Below, one piece after another: positions 36,338 to 45,766 of a stretch of 64,000 nucleotides of DNA (its first letter is position 1; every line of letters starts with the position of its first letter). The position numbers and the translations under genes are program-made. Location: contig JANRKQ010000062.1 in NCBI GenBank assembly GCA_033763395.1, positions 1 through 64,000 on the forward strand, read 5' to 3'. This DNA comes from Xiheimicrobium sp033763395. GTDB lineage: Bacteria > Myxococcota > Myxococcia > Myxococcales > Myxococcaceae. The notes below the pieces were generated by a model. The model was not told the DNA's origin. It was given only the letters and a program-made list of their open reading frames with translations, and searched no databases.

Positions 36338-37798
36338 ATGAACATCTTGTTTGCTTCGTCCGAGGTCGCTCCTTTCGCGAAGACGGGAGGCCTGGGCGAT
36401 GTGAGCGCCGCGTTGCCCAGAGCGCTCGCCGCGGCTGGCCACGACGTGCGGGTGGTGCTGCCGATGTACTCGCGGGTGCTGGGGCACGGCCGCGTCTTCA
36501 CCGAGGTGCTGCCTGAGCTGTGGCTCGAGCTGGGCGACGTGCGGGTGAAGGTGTCGGTCTTCGAGAGCGAGCTGCCCGGCACGAAGGTGCCTGTCTACTT
36601 CATTCGCTGTCCGGGCCTGTACGACCGGCCTTCCCTCTACGGCAGCGGTGGTGACGAGCACCTGCGCTTCGCGGTGCTCAACTGGGCGGCGCTCAAGCTG
36701 TGCCAGCACCTGCGCTTCGCGCCCGACATCATCCACTGCAACGACTGGCAGACCTCGCTCATCCCCCTGCTGCTGCGCGCCCGCTTCTCGTGGGACCGGC
36801 TCTTCGCCGGCACGCGCACCGTGCTCACCATTCACAACCTCGGCCACCAGGGCACGTTCCCGGCGAGCGTGATGCCGCAGACGGGCCTGGGCGACAGCTG
36901 GTACCTCTTTCATCAAGACGAGCTGCGCGCGGGCCGCCTGGGCTTCCTGATGACGGGCCTGCTCTACGCCAACGCCATCACCACGGTGAGCCCGACGTAC
37001 GCCCGTGAAATCCAGACGCCGGCGCAGGGCGTCGGGCTCGACCACGTGCTGCGCCAGCGCGCCGACGTGCTGACGGGCATCTTGAACGGCATCGACGAAG
37101 ACGAGTGGAACCCGGGCACCGACAAGCACCTGCCCGCGACGTTCTCGGCCGAGGCGCTCGCAGGGAAAGAGGTGTGCAAGCGCGTGATGTGCGAGTCGGC
37201 GCGGCTGCCCTACCGGCGCGAGGTGCCCGTGTTCTCGCTGGTGGCGCGGCTCGTCTGGCAGAAGGGCATCGACCTGGTGCAGAGCGTGCTGCCGAACCTC
37301 TTGCGCCACCACCGCTTCCAGCTCGTCGTGCTGGGCAAGGGCGAGCACAAGTACGAGGAGTTCTTCCGGCTGCTCCAGCGCGCCTTCCCGCAGAAGGTGC
37401 ACTACGACTCACGCTTCTCGGAGCCCCGCGCCCACCTCGTCGAGGCCGGCAGCGACCTGTTCCTGATGCCGTCGCGGTACGAGCCGTGCGGGCTCAACCA
37501 GATGTACAGCCTGCGGTACGGCACGGTGCCGGTGGTGCACAAGACGGGCGGCCTGGCGGACACCGTGTGGCAGTACCAGCCCGGCTCGGGCCGCGGCACG
37601 GGCTTCGTCTTCGAGCACTTCGACGAGGCGGGCCTGTCGTGGGCGATTCGCCGCGCGCTCGACGTGTGGGGCTCGGGCACGGCGGAGTACCGGACGCGGT
37701 GGGAGGCGCTCCAGCGCGCGGGCATGCAATTGCCGCTCGGGTGGAAGCACCGCGTGGGCCGGTATGTCGAGGTCTACCAGCGCGCGCTCGGCGGGTGA
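36338..37798 (+). CDS. glgA: Glycogen synthase (ADP-glucose type)
   Basis: GT5 glycosyltransferase that extends alpha-1,4-glucan from ADP-glucose, 486 residues. The N-terminal domain has ASSEVAPFAKTGGLGDV (Lys15 of the KTGGL substrate-binding motif), IIHCNDWQTSLIP and TIHNLGHQG. The C-terminal GT-B domain has VARLVWQKG and PSRYEPCGLNQMYSLRYGT, with the conserved Glu, and a second KTGGL motif. Length fits GlgA (about 480). ATG at 36338 was chosen because the frame upstream has no similarity. Glycogen storage is a known feature of myxobacterial development. Confidence 0.95.
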   Translation: MNILFASSEVAPFAKTGGLGDVSAALPRALAAAGHDVRVVLPMYSRVLGHGRVFTEVLPELWLELGDVRVKVSVFESELPGTKVPVYFIRCPGLYDRPSLYGSGGDEHLRFAVLNWAALKLCQHLRFAPDIIHCNDWQTSLIPLLLRARFSWDRLFAGTRTVLTIHNLGHQGTFPASVMPQTGLGDSWYLFHQDELRAGRLGFLMTGLLYANAITTVSPTYAREIQTPAQGVGLDHVLRQRADVLTGILNGIDEDEWNPGTDKHLPATFSAEALAGKEVCKRVMCESARLPYRREVPVFSLVARLVWQKGIDLVQSVLPNLLRHHRFQLVVLGKGEHKYEEFFRLLQRAFPQKVHYDSRFSEPRAHLVEAGSDLFLMPSRYEPCGLNQMYSLRYGTVPVVHKTGGLADTVWQYQPGSGRGTGFVFEHFDEAGLSWAIRRALDVWGSGTAEYRTRWEALQRAGMQLPLGWKHRVGRYVEVYQRALGG

Positions 37799-37884
37799 CC
37801 GACCAGGCGTTCAACTGCAGGCGCGGCCCGCCGAGCCTTGACGAAATCAACGAAGCTCAGCCCCGAGCGCTCCTCTGGCCCGGG

Positions 37885-38112
37885 TCAGCCGAGGAACTTC
37901 GCGCGGAGCAGTTCGATCATTCCGAGGGCTTCGTCCACATCGAGCGTTCCACCCTGGAGTTCGAGGAACTCCTGAAACCCTGGAACCTTCACGCCCACGT
38001 GGTTCGCCTCGCGCTGGAGCGCTGCCCATGCGCGGGCGACTTCGGGGTCGTTCACCCGTTTCCCCCGGGGGTCGTCGAGCGCCTCGAGAAGGGCGGGGTC
38101 GTCGACGAGCAC
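37885..38112 (-). CDS. Small hypothetical protein downstream of the MYXO-CTERM gene
   Basis: A soluble protein of at least 75 residues, acidic and helical, with no recognised domain (LEALDDPRGKRVNDPEVARA, FQEFLELQGG). The frame keeps good codon bias back to about 38151, where a CTG overlaps the stop of the preceding gene, so the true start may be that CTG. GTG at 38112 is the first standard start. It follows the large surface protein directly and is probably translated with it. Confidence 0.5.
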   Translation of the reverse strand: MLVDDPALLEALDDPRGKRVNDPEVARAWAALQREANHVGVKVPGFQEFLELQGGTLDVDEALGMIELLRAKFLG

Positions 38113-38147
38113 GGAGATGAAGGGACGCAGGGTTTCGCGACATGGTG

Positions 38148-41100
38148 TCAGCTGATCGGTTTGAGGACGGCCCTCCGTGAGAACCGCCGGCGGCGAGTCA
38201 ACGCGACGATGAGGGTTGCCAGCGGTGCGAGCGAGCTGGCGTCGCACCCGCAGCCGACCCGCAGGTTGAGTGGCGGTCGGGGGCTGCCGGCGTCACCGTC
38301 GAGCGAGATACCGCCATCGAGCATGCTGCTGCCCGCGTCGAGGCCAGCATCGGGGACGAGGCCCGGCACGCACACTCGAGCCAGACAGGCGCCCTGCTGG
38401 CACGCGAGTCCGTTGGGAGCACCGAGGTCAGCCGGGCAAGCCGCGTTGACCCCGTCACACTGCTCCGGCGCGTCGCAACCGTCCACGGCGGCCCGGCACA
38501 CCCGTGCCTGGCCGAGGACCGTGCAGGTCCCCGACGCCACGGCGCCGAGCGCGGCACTGCATGCCAGACAGTCGTCCGCCCCTCCGCCGCACTCCGAGTC
38601 ACAACACACTCCATCGACGCAGAGTCCGCTCGGGCACTGCGCGGCGGTGGTGCAGGGTTGCCCGACCTCCAACCGAACCTGGCGCAGGTAGACGTCACGC
38701 GAGGCGCCCTCGAACCGCTCGTACGCGGCCAGCGTCAGGCCGCGATCGGCTCCCGCCAGCGCGGGGTGGCGCTCATCCTCGGGTGTGTCGGACAGGGTGA
38801 ACGGCTCACTCTGGCCGCCGTCGAGGTCGACCACGACGCCTTGCAGCGAGAAGTCGAGGTAGGTGGGTGGAGGGCCGCGCATCCAGGTGACCACGAAGCG
38901 AAAACCGTCCCACGCGACGGTGGGCGCGAGGTGATCGTCGACCGGCGAGGGAGTCAGGACCAGCGTCGAGAAGCGCGGGTCGATCGTGCCGTCAGGCCGC
39001 AAGAGGCGCGCAACGACGCGGAAGTTCTCGACCCAGACGACAAGGCTGGCAGTTGGCGCGCTCGCCATGGCGGGAGACTGTTGAGGCTGCGCGTTGGACG
39101 GGAGGACCCCAGCATCATCGATGAGCCCCGCGTCACCCAGCCGGCCGACGAATACGCGGTTGGGGGTGGTGAGGTTGCTTTCCCAGGCGACCAGGTGTGC
39201 GTTGCCCGCGGCCAGCGCGATGTTCGCCACGCCGTTCGCCATGCGTTCGGTGCGGCCCTGTCGGGCACCCTGCGGGTCGAACCGCTGGACGAACGCAGGT
39301 CTGGTGCTGAGCGGCTCGACCCACGCGAGAGCAAAGCCTTCGTCATCTCCCGCGAGGGCGAGTTTCTCGACGAAGGGCGTCATTCCGGCGTCGAACGGCA
39401 ATACGGCTCCGCCCAGGGCATCGACCATCGCCATCGCGAGCTGCTGATTGCTCGAGGCGGCAACCAGGAACACGCTCCCGCTGGCGGCGACGGTCGGTCT
39501 GGTATCAGCACCAGGCGTGGCGATGAGGGGGGAAGGCCCCGCGATGACCAGACCGGAGCGGTCGACCAGGGCCCCCATCACGTCGCTCCCGGTCGGGGTG
39601 GCCTCTGCCCAGGCGACCAGAAAGTGGGCCTTCCTCGGGCTCCACGCCACGACCGGTTGTCTGCGTGCCGCCGGCGCCGAGGTCAGCTCGAAGGGAGCGC
39701 CGAGTGGCAGCAGCGCTGGTGCTGGCCCAAGGCGCTGGGCAAACGCAGTGTGGAGCTCTCCGGGTGGTTGGTCTCCCCACGCGACGAGGACCTCGCCAGT
39801 CGCAGAGGCCGCGGCCCCGGAGTAAAACTCGAAGGCACTCCGGTCGACGACCTGGCGCACGGGCCCTGAGCCGCCAGTCGACGTCGCAGCGACGGCGTAG
39901 AGGCCATTGGTCATTTCGTCGTCGAACACAGTGACGAACGAGGTACCGTCGAACATCGATTGCCTGACGGCCCGGGGTGATGGGTTTGTGGTGAGGGCAG
40001 GGAGCGCCGCCTCGGGAGCACACGTCTGCATCGAGAAGACGCGCTGGTCGACGGCCACGCCCCGCGACCACGAGAGATAGCCGCGAGCCGCAGCCGCGCG
40101 GTCGTTCGTGAGGCCGATGCGCCCGTAGCCGGGAACCGGGCCCGTCACCTGCGTCACGCCAGTGAAGCTGCTCAATGTCGGTGAGGTGAGCGCGGCCGTG
40201 GCGCAGGCGAGACGCACGACGAGCGGGTCGCCTTCGAGCCAGGCGAAGGCAAGTCGACTGCCAGTAGCGGTGACCCTTGGGAAGAATCGGCGCGCACCGC
40301 CCGGCCCCGCGAGCACCACGCCATCGCCGTCGAGGCGACTCCCGTCAGTCCGCACACGGCCTGCCTTCACCACACTCGTCGTCTGGTTCGACGAGTTCTC
40401 GACCCACACCAGCACGTACTCGGTGCCGGTGAAGGCCACGTCGACGGAGTTCCCGACACCCGTCGTCGCCAGGGCGACGCCCATCGGATCGAGCACGGCA
40501 CCATCGGCTCGAACCCGCGTGAACCGAATCGCGCCGGCCGGGGCACGTTCATCGGCCCACGCGACCAGAAAATCGGTGCCGTCCGAGGCAACGCGCGGGG
40601 CGCTTCGGCGGTCGACGCCCTGCGACAATCGGAGGCCGGGGCCATCGAGCGGGCCAGAAGTCGCGACACGCGTACCCCAGATTTCGAAGTTGCCGCTCCG
40701 CGCATCTTCCCAGACGACGAGGTGCTGCGAGTTCGAGGCGGCGACGGCCAGCTCCACCTGGTCGTAGCCGGACCGTCCCAAGGCGCGCGGCATGATGCTC
40801 ACCTCGGCAGAGACCAGCGGGTCGAGCACGACCGGGAAGACTGCAGCCCCCACCGTCGTGGCGTCGACTTCGTACACCAACACCTCGCCCTCGAGGCGCC
40901 CAAACACTGGCGTGGCGCGGCCGGTGGCGTCGAGGAGTGTGCCGTGGCCTGCGTTGAGCCCGGACGCCAAACAGACCCCCTCGGGCTTCACCTCACCCTT
41001 CTGGTGTACCCGAGTCTCGAACCGCATCGGGCCGCAGAACGGGGGCGGCTCAGCGACATGGAGCGTGAACTCGACGCCCTCGGCTCGCGCATGCCACCGT

Positions 41101-41264
41101 GTCTCGACCGCGGCGCCTGTGGCCACCCACGGAGACCAGCGTACGGGCGCGCTGCCGTCAGAGCGCAGAACGGCGCCTTGAGCGTCAGCGCATGCCTCGA
41201 CACGGCCTCCGCTGACGCACGTGGCGCCGAGAGGCAGGACCAACAACAAAGCCAGAGAGAGCAT
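38148..41264 (-). CDS. Large surface protein with MYXO-CTERM sorting tail
   Basis: A 1038-residue protein. A signal peptide is followed by about 800 residues with repeated AxGxxxLVxWxDxR-type patterns (VVWEDARSG, LVAWADERA, YVLVWVENSS, LVAWGDQPPG) that suggest one or more beta-propellers. A Cys-rich region follows (CPSGLCVDGVCCDSECGGG), then an Asp/Gly linker. The C-terminus is a MYXO-CTERM signal: CGCDA, a hydrophobic segment and an Arg cluster (LTRRRRFSRR). Proteins with this tail are sorted to the myxobacterial cell surface. Its stop overlaps a possible start of the small gene that follows. Confidence 0.88.
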   Translation of the reverse strand: MLSLALLLVLPLGATCVSGGRVEACADAQGAVLRSDGSAPVRWSPWVATGAAVETRWHARAEGVEFTLHVAEPPPFCGPMRFETRVHQKGEVKPEGVCLASGLNAGHGTLLDATGRATPVFGRLEGEVLVYEVDATTVGAAVFPVVLDPLVSAEVSIMPRALGRSGYDQVELAVAASNSQHLVVWEDARSGNFEIWGTRVATSGPLDGPGLRLSQGVDRRSAPRVASDGTDFLVAWADERAPAGAIRFTRVRADGAVLDPMGVALATTGVGNSVDVAFTGTEYVLVWVENSSNQTTSVVKAGRVRTDGSRLDGDGVVLAGPGGARRFFPRVTATGSRLAFAWLEGDPLVVRLACATAALTSPTLSSFTGVTQVTGPVPGYGRIGLTNDRAAAARGYLSWSRGVAVDQRVFSMQTCAPEAALPALTTNPSPRAVRQSMFDGTSFVTVFDDEMTNGLYAVAATSTGGSGPVRQVVDRSAFEFYSGAAASATGEVLVAWGDQPPGELHTAFAQRLGPAPALLPLGAPFELTSAPAARRQPVVAWSPRKAHFLVAWAEATPTGSDVMGALVDRSGLVIAGPSPLIATPGADTRPTVAASGSVFLVAASSNQQLAMAMVDALGGAVLPFDAGMTPFVEKLALAGDDEGFALAWVEPLSTRPAFVQRFDPQGARQGRTERMANGVANIALAAGNAHLVAWESNLTTPNRVFVGRLGDAGLIDDAGVLPSNAQPQQSPAMASAPTASLVVWVENFRVVARLLRPDGTIDPRFSTLVLTPSPVDDHLAPTVAWDGFRFVVTWMRGPPPTYLDFSLQGVVVDLDGGQSEPFTLSDTPEDERHPALAGADRGLTLAAYERFEGASRDVYLRQVRLEVGQPCTTAAQCPSGLCVDGVCCDSECGGGADDCLACSAALGAVASGTCTVLGQARVCRAAVDGCDAPEQCDGVNAACPADLGAPNGLACQQGACLARVCVPGLVPDAGLDAGSSMLDGGISLDGDAGSPRPPLNLRVGCGCDASSLAPLATLIVALTRRRRFSRRAVLKPIS

Positions 41265-41316
41265 AGAGGCAGAGACGTCGAAAGGCCCCGAGCGATTACG
41301 AGCGGCACAGGGTGGA

Positions 41317-41834
41317 TCAGATGCTGAGGCTCACGTGCCAGTCGTCGAGCAGGAAGAACTGATCGGCCGGTACCGAAGCAAGGCCCCCTCCAGAGGTCGG
41401 GTTGATCCAGTGCAAGCCCCGGTCGGCCGTCTGACCTGCTGCGTAGTATGGCACGTTGGTGTGGTTGGCGATCTGAATGCCGTTGACCCAGGCCCGGTAG
41501 ATGCCATCTGCAATGCCCGGGGTGTTCACTTGAAGGAAGAGCTCGACTCTGTGCCATTGCCCGCGTGCAAAGGTCTGGGAGACCGGGAAGTTGATGGCGC
41601 CACCCGACCCGGGAACCACATTGGCGCCCCCGCCCTGGAGCCCGAGGCCCAGTTCGAGGTTGTCAGTCCCGTTGTTTGAGAGGCCGCCGGCCGCTGACGC
41701 CCCCCGCAGCCCCGGTGCACCTCCGGTCGCCGTGCCGGCAGGCTCGTCGACGGCCCCTGGCAGGCCACGAAGAGAATAAGCGAGACAGCACAGGGAGACG
41801 TCGCCGAGCACGTGCCGTGCCGCTCGCCAGGCAC
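41317..41834 (-). pseudogene. Frameshifted lipoprotein with a concanavalin-like (LamG-type) C-terminal domain
   Basis: The upstream part encodes a lipoprotein signal (CAVSLILFVAC, then QGPSTSLPA) in one frame. From about 41740 the sequence continues in another frame as a Gly/Ala linker (AGTATGGAPG) and a concanavalin-A-like domain (RGQWHRVELFLQVNTPG, GIYRAWVNGIQIANHTN, FFLLDDWHVSL) ending at 41317. The signal and linker would join smoothly if one frameshift near 41740 were corrected. It looks like a recently damaged member of the Gly-rich lipoprotein family seen at 1842 and 23425, with a carbohydrate-binding type end. Confidence 0.6.
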
Positions 41835-42061
41835 AGGGTTTCGCTGTGAGGCCCAGACACCTGCGCAGGCGCCCGGCACCCCTGCGCCACCCTTGCTCAA
41901 CGCCGTTGCACAACTGCCCGATGGCGGCGCTGGCGGGGCGTCGGCTCGGCTGGCGCCGACGGGAAGCCCTTCCGCGCTCGTGGACCCGGGTCTGGCGCGC
42001 CCTGGTCGACGTCCAACGGCGGCTCGTCTGCACACGATTTGGGCGTAGACTTCGCCGACAC

Positions 42062-43075
42062 ATGACGGCTCAGGTGTACCGGCGGCACACGCTCGCGCTC
42101 TTCCTCGCCCTCTGGCCGGCCCTGTCCCCGGCGCAGTCGTCGGAGCTCGCCCAGCGCTACCTGCTGGGCGCCTCGCGGCTCTACGAGAACCTCGAGTACG
42201 AGCGCGCCCTCGAGCAGCTCACCCGCGCCCGGCAGGCCAGCGGGGGCATCGACGACGACGTCACCATCGCGCTCTACGAGGGCGTGCTGCAGTTCGAGCT
42301 CGGCCGTGAAGACGTGGCGAAGGCCGCCTGGCGCGAAGGGCTGTACCTGAAGCCCGACGCGCCGCTGCCGGTGAAGGTGTCTCCGAAGATTGCGAAGGCC
42401 TTCGAGGCCCTCCGCGTCGCCGTGAAGGCCGAGGTGGCGCCGATTCTCGCCAGGCGCGCCGCTGAGGCCGCCAGGCGGGAGGCCGAAGCGAGACGACAGG
42501 CCGAAGCGTTGACGCAGGCGAAGGTGCAGCTCGAGCAGGCCCAGCGCGCCGCCGAAGAAGCGCGCCAGAGAGCCGACGCCGACCGCCGGGCGCAGGCCGA
42601 AGCCGAGGCGAAGCGGGCGCAGGCCGTGCTCGCGCAGCTCGAGCGTGAAGTAGCCGCGCGCAAGGCCGCCGAGGCCGAGGCCGCCGACGCCCGCGACGCG
42701 AAGGAGCGCCTCGAGCAGCGCCTCAAGCGCGACCGCCCCGAGGCCACGCCGCTCGAGCCCTCGACGCCCGACACGCCGCCCGCGGTGACGGCCGTCGCGA
42801 GGCCTCTGCCCGTGGGCTCCTTCGTCTTCGCCGGCCTCGGCCTCGTCGCCGGCGGCATCGCCACCTGGTTCGGCCTCGAGTCGACGCGCAACGTCGCCCT
42901 CGCGCGGGCGGCCCTCTTGCAGACCGAGACGGTGCGCGCCCTCGAGCGGGCGCGTGGCGACGCCCTCATCGCCAACATCGCCATCGGCGTGGCGAGCGCC
43001 GCCGCGGTGGGCGCCCTCATCGGCCTCTTCCTCGGGCGCGACGCACCGGCTCCCGCGCCGGCGGAGGCCCCATGA
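42062..43075 (+). CDS. Exported coiled-coil protein with TPR-like start and two C-terminal TM segments
   Basis: A 337-residue protein. The signal peptide (1-24) is followed by TPR-like helices (LGASRLYENLEYERALEQL, LQFELGREDVAKAAWREG). A long Ala/Arg/Glu coiled coil (about 120-235) follows, then a Pro-rich linker and two hydrophobic helices (about 255-277 and 305-327). The architecture resembles PEGA/TPR-type envelope proteins of myxobacteria. ATG at 42062 precedes the signal peptide. Its stop overlaps the start of the next gene (ATGA), so the two are coupled. Confidence 0.8.
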   Translation: MTAQVYRRHTLALFLALWPALSPAQSSELAQRYLLGASRLYENLEYERALEQLTRARQASGGIDDDVTIALYEGVLQFELGREDVAKAAWREGLYLKPDAPLPVKVSPKIAKAFEALRVAVKAEVAPILARRAAEAARREAEARRQAEALTQAKVQLEQAQRAAEEARQRADADRRAQAEAEAKRAQAVLAQLEREVAARKAAEAEAADARDAKERLEQRLKRDRPEATPLEPSTPDTPPAVTAVARPLPVGSFVFAGLGLVAGGIATWFGLESTRNVALARAALLQTETVRALERARGDALIANIAIGVASAAAVGALIGLFLGRDAPAPAPAEAP

Positions 43076-44856
43076 GGCGCCTGGCGCTCGCCGCGTGGCT
43101 CTCGTCGTCAGCCTGCTTCGTGCCCACGCTCGAGGCGCTCGAACAGGAGCGCCCGCGCACCTGCGACGACGCGAGCCCCTGCGTCGAGGGCTACATCTGC
43201 GCGGCCGGCGTCTGTCGCAAGGCCGACGGGCCCTCCTGTACGCCCGGAGAGATGCGCGCGTGCGGCTTTTCGACGGGCCTGTGCCGGCCGGGCGTCGAGC
43301 GGTGCACCGACGAGGGCGTCTTCTCGCCTTGCACCGGCGCCGTGGGCCCCGTGCTGGAGGTGTGTGACGGCGAGGACAACGACTGCGACGGCGCCGTGGA
43401 CGAAGAGGTGACGACGTCGAGCTGCGGCATCTCGCAGGGCGTCTGCGCGGGAAGAGACCGAGCGTGCGTCGCCGGCCGCCCCGAGGCGGTGTGTACGGCC
43501 GCGTCCTTCGGACCCGACTACGAGGCGACCGAGACGACGTGCGACGCGAAGGACAACGACTGCGACGGGGCCGTCGACGAGGGGCTGACGGCGGTGCCCT
43601 GCCCCCGGTCGGCGGGCCCGTGCGCCGGCGCGACGCGCTCGTGCCAGGCCGGCGCGCTGACCGTCTGCACCGACGCGACGTACCGCGCGGTGTTCCCCGA
43701 CTTCGAGGCCGTGGAGACCGAGTGCGACGGCAGGGACAACGACTGCGACGGCCTCACCGACGCGTGGGCCGCCGAGCAGGTGTCGGACGGAGGCACGCTG
43801 GTCGAGCGCGGCGCCGTCGCCGTGGCCCTGCCCAACACCGGCACCCTGCAGCGCCGCGACGTGCTGGTGATGGCCGAGTCGGGCGTGCGCCTCGTCTCTC
43901 GCACGCTGACGTCGACGGGGCTGGTGTCGCCGGGGCGCGCGCCGGCCGTCTCCATCGCCGCCGCCGAGCGCGCGTACGGCCCGGCCCTGGCGAGCCTCGG
44001 CAGCCAGGTCGCCCAGGCGTGGTTCGAGAACCAGGCGGGAGCACCGGCGCGTACGCGGTTGGCGCTGGCCCTGGCCGGCCCGAATGGAGACGCCATCGCC
44101 AACGGCGGCGCCGGCATCTCTCCGGTGACGATGACGGGCCCCGGCCAGAAGGTGGCGCTCGGGCTGACCTCGACGCGGCTGGTGGTGGCCTTCGCGCAGG
44201 CCGACTCGGCCACGTCGGCGAACACCTCGGTCGTCGCGTTGAGCTGCCCGCGTCAACTCGACACGCTGTGCGACACGCAGCTGCTCGGCGCCGGGCGCAA
44301 CCCCGCGCTGCTGGTGGACAGCGACGCCGCGCTCGTCGTCTACGAGGTGGGTGGGCGGCTGCGCGCGGTGCGGCTGTCGGTGCCGCAGTCGGGCGGCCTC
44401 GCCGTCGGGCCCACCGCGATGTTCGGCGGCTCGAACGAGCGCGACGTGGCGCTGGCCGGCACCCTCGAGGGCCTCACCGTCTACTCCATCGTCCCCGGCA
44501 CGCCGGACACCCTCTGGCGCCGGCAGGGGGCGTGCACCGCGGGCGGGTGCGACGCCGCGACGTTCACCGCGACGCCCGCGTGGGTGCGCCTCGGTGGGCC
44601 AGCCACGGGCCTCGCCGTCGCCTCCGATGGCTCGCGCCGCGTGCTGGCCTGGGCCGAGACCCGCGCTGGCGTCTCGACGGTGCGCGCCCTCGATGCGCTC
44701 GGCTCGATGCCCACGCCCTTCGACGTCGCCGCGCCGGCCCGGCGGCCCGTGCCGGTGCTGGCCGGCCGCGCGGGCGTCTACGTCTTCTACGACACCGAGG
44801 GCGCGACGAGCGGCGTGGCTGACGTGGTGCTCCAGCGCCGCTTCTGCGAGCCCTGA
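43072..44856 (+). CDS. MopE-like lipoprotein with metal-binding motifs
   Basis: A 594-residue lipoprotein with lipobox SSAC. After a Cys-rich start come three copies of the CDGxDNDCDGxxDE metal-binding motif (near 43363, 43540 and 43720). This motif is known from MopE-type and related surface proteins, where it binds copper or calcium. The last 360 residues form a beta-rich domain with repeated LVVAFAQ or LVVYEVGG-type strands, probably a propeller. It is translationally coupled to the coiled-coil gene by ATGA overlap. Confidence 0.87.
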   Translation: MRRLALAAWLSSSACFVPTLEALEQERPRTCDDASPCVEGYICAAGVCRKADGPSCTPGEMRACGFSTGLCRPGVERCTDEGVFSPCTGAVGPVLEVCDGEDNDCDGAVDEEVTTSSCGISQGVCAGRDRACVAGRPEAVCTAASFGPDYEATETTCDAKDNDCDGAVDEGLTAVPCPRSAGPCAGATRSCQAGALTVCTDATYRAVFPDFEAVETECDGRDNDCDGLTDAWAAEQVSDGGTLVERGAVAVALPNTGTLQRRDVLVMAESGVRLVSRTLTSTGLVSPGRAPAVSIAAAERAYGPALASLGSQVAQAWFENQAGAPARTRLALALAGPNGDAIANGGAGISPVTMTGPGQKVALGLTSTRLVVAFAQADSATSANTSVVALSCPRQLDTLCDTQLLGAGRNPALLVDSDAALVVYEVGGRLRAVRLSVPQSGGLAVGPTAMFGGSNERDVALAGTLEGLTVYSIVPGTPDTLWRRQGACTAGGCDAATFTATPAWVRLGGPATGLAVASDGSRRVLAWAETRAGVSTVRALDALGSMPTPFDVAAPARRPVPVLAGRAGVYVFYDTEGATSGVADVVLQRRFCEP

Positions 44857-44860
44857 CGCC

Positions 44861-45709
44861 TCACTGAATCTCGGGCGGACGGAAGCAGTCGATGGACGTC
44901 TGCATGCGGAAGTTGGACTCCGACGTGTGGCGCTCCGCGTGGAAGACGTCGAAGCGGTAGGTCTGCCCGCGGGTGAGGCCCAGCCGCGAGGCCTGCGCGT
45001 CGAAGTCGATGGAGCCCATCACCGCCGGGTGCAGCCCGCCGAGGTCGAGCGCGAGCCGGCGGTTGACGAAAATCCACACGTCGTCGTCGCCGCGGAAGGT
45101 GAAGCGCTCACCGCCCCGGTAGGTGAAGCTCGACCGAATCACCGTGGTGAAGTGGAAGTTGTTCGCGCGGCCCTGGTTGCCGAAGCCCTGGCCGTCGATG
45201 GGGAAGAAGGCGTCGCTGTCGAAGACGAGGTCGCCGCCGGCGTTGCGCATCACTGGCAGTTGCACCTGAAACGCCTGGTTCACCCCGGCGTCGCGGTACC
45301 ACTGGTTGAAGTTCGCCGGGCCCGTCGTCTGGCTCGTCGGCCCGTTCGCGGCGTGCACTGGCAGGTCGTCGGGCCCCAGCGCGTCGCGCACCAGGCCCGT
45401 CGTCTCGCGCGAGCCCGAGAAGGACTCGAAGTCGGGGTGGTCGTCGCGGAAGTCGCGAATGGTGGCGATGACGACATCACACGGGGGGCCGGCGTCGGGG
45501 GCACCACCCGCGCTCCCACCCGCAGCGGAGCCCCCGCCCTCGAGCCCGCCGCCCGCCGCGCCACCACCGGCCGCGCCGGCGCCACCGCCATCGCGTTGGC
45601 CACCGTCTGCGCGGAGGCCTCCGTCGCCGGCGCCGGTGATGACGACCTCGGAGCCCCCGCACTGGCAGCCCACCACGAAGAGTGACGACGCAAGTACGAG
45701 GGTGCGCAT
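44861..45709 (-). CDS. Fibro-slime domain lipoprotein
   Basis: A 282-residue lipoprotein with lipobox VVGC (Cys15). An Ala/Gly linker (about 30-72) leads to a fibro-slime domain (about 78-275). Its hallmark is FTFRGDDDVWIFVNRRLALDLGG, a PA14-related calcium-binding motif, followed by GSIDFD and FDVFHAERHTSESNFRM. Such domains occur in extracellular matrix proteins and adhesins. The stop lies 4 nt from the stop of the convergent MopE-like gene. Confidence 0.9.
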   Translation of the reverse strand: MRTLVLASSLFVVGCQCGGSEVVITGAGDGGLRADGGQRDGGGAGAAGGGAAGGGLEGGGSAAGGSAGGAPDAGPPCDVVIATIRDFRDDHPDFESFSGSRETTGLVRDALGPDDLPVHAANGPTSQTTGPANFNQWYRDAGVNQAFQVQLPVMRNAGGDLVFDSDAFFPIDGQGFGNQGRANNFHFTTVIRSSFTYRGGERFTFRGDDDVWIFVNRRLALDLGGLHPAVMGSIDFDAQASRLGLTRGQTYRFDVFHAERHTSESNFRMQTSIDCFRPPEIQ

Positions 45710-45766
45710 GAGCGCGCATCCTGTCGTCGGGGGCGCGCTGACGCCAGTCGGACGAGGGGGGCGACG

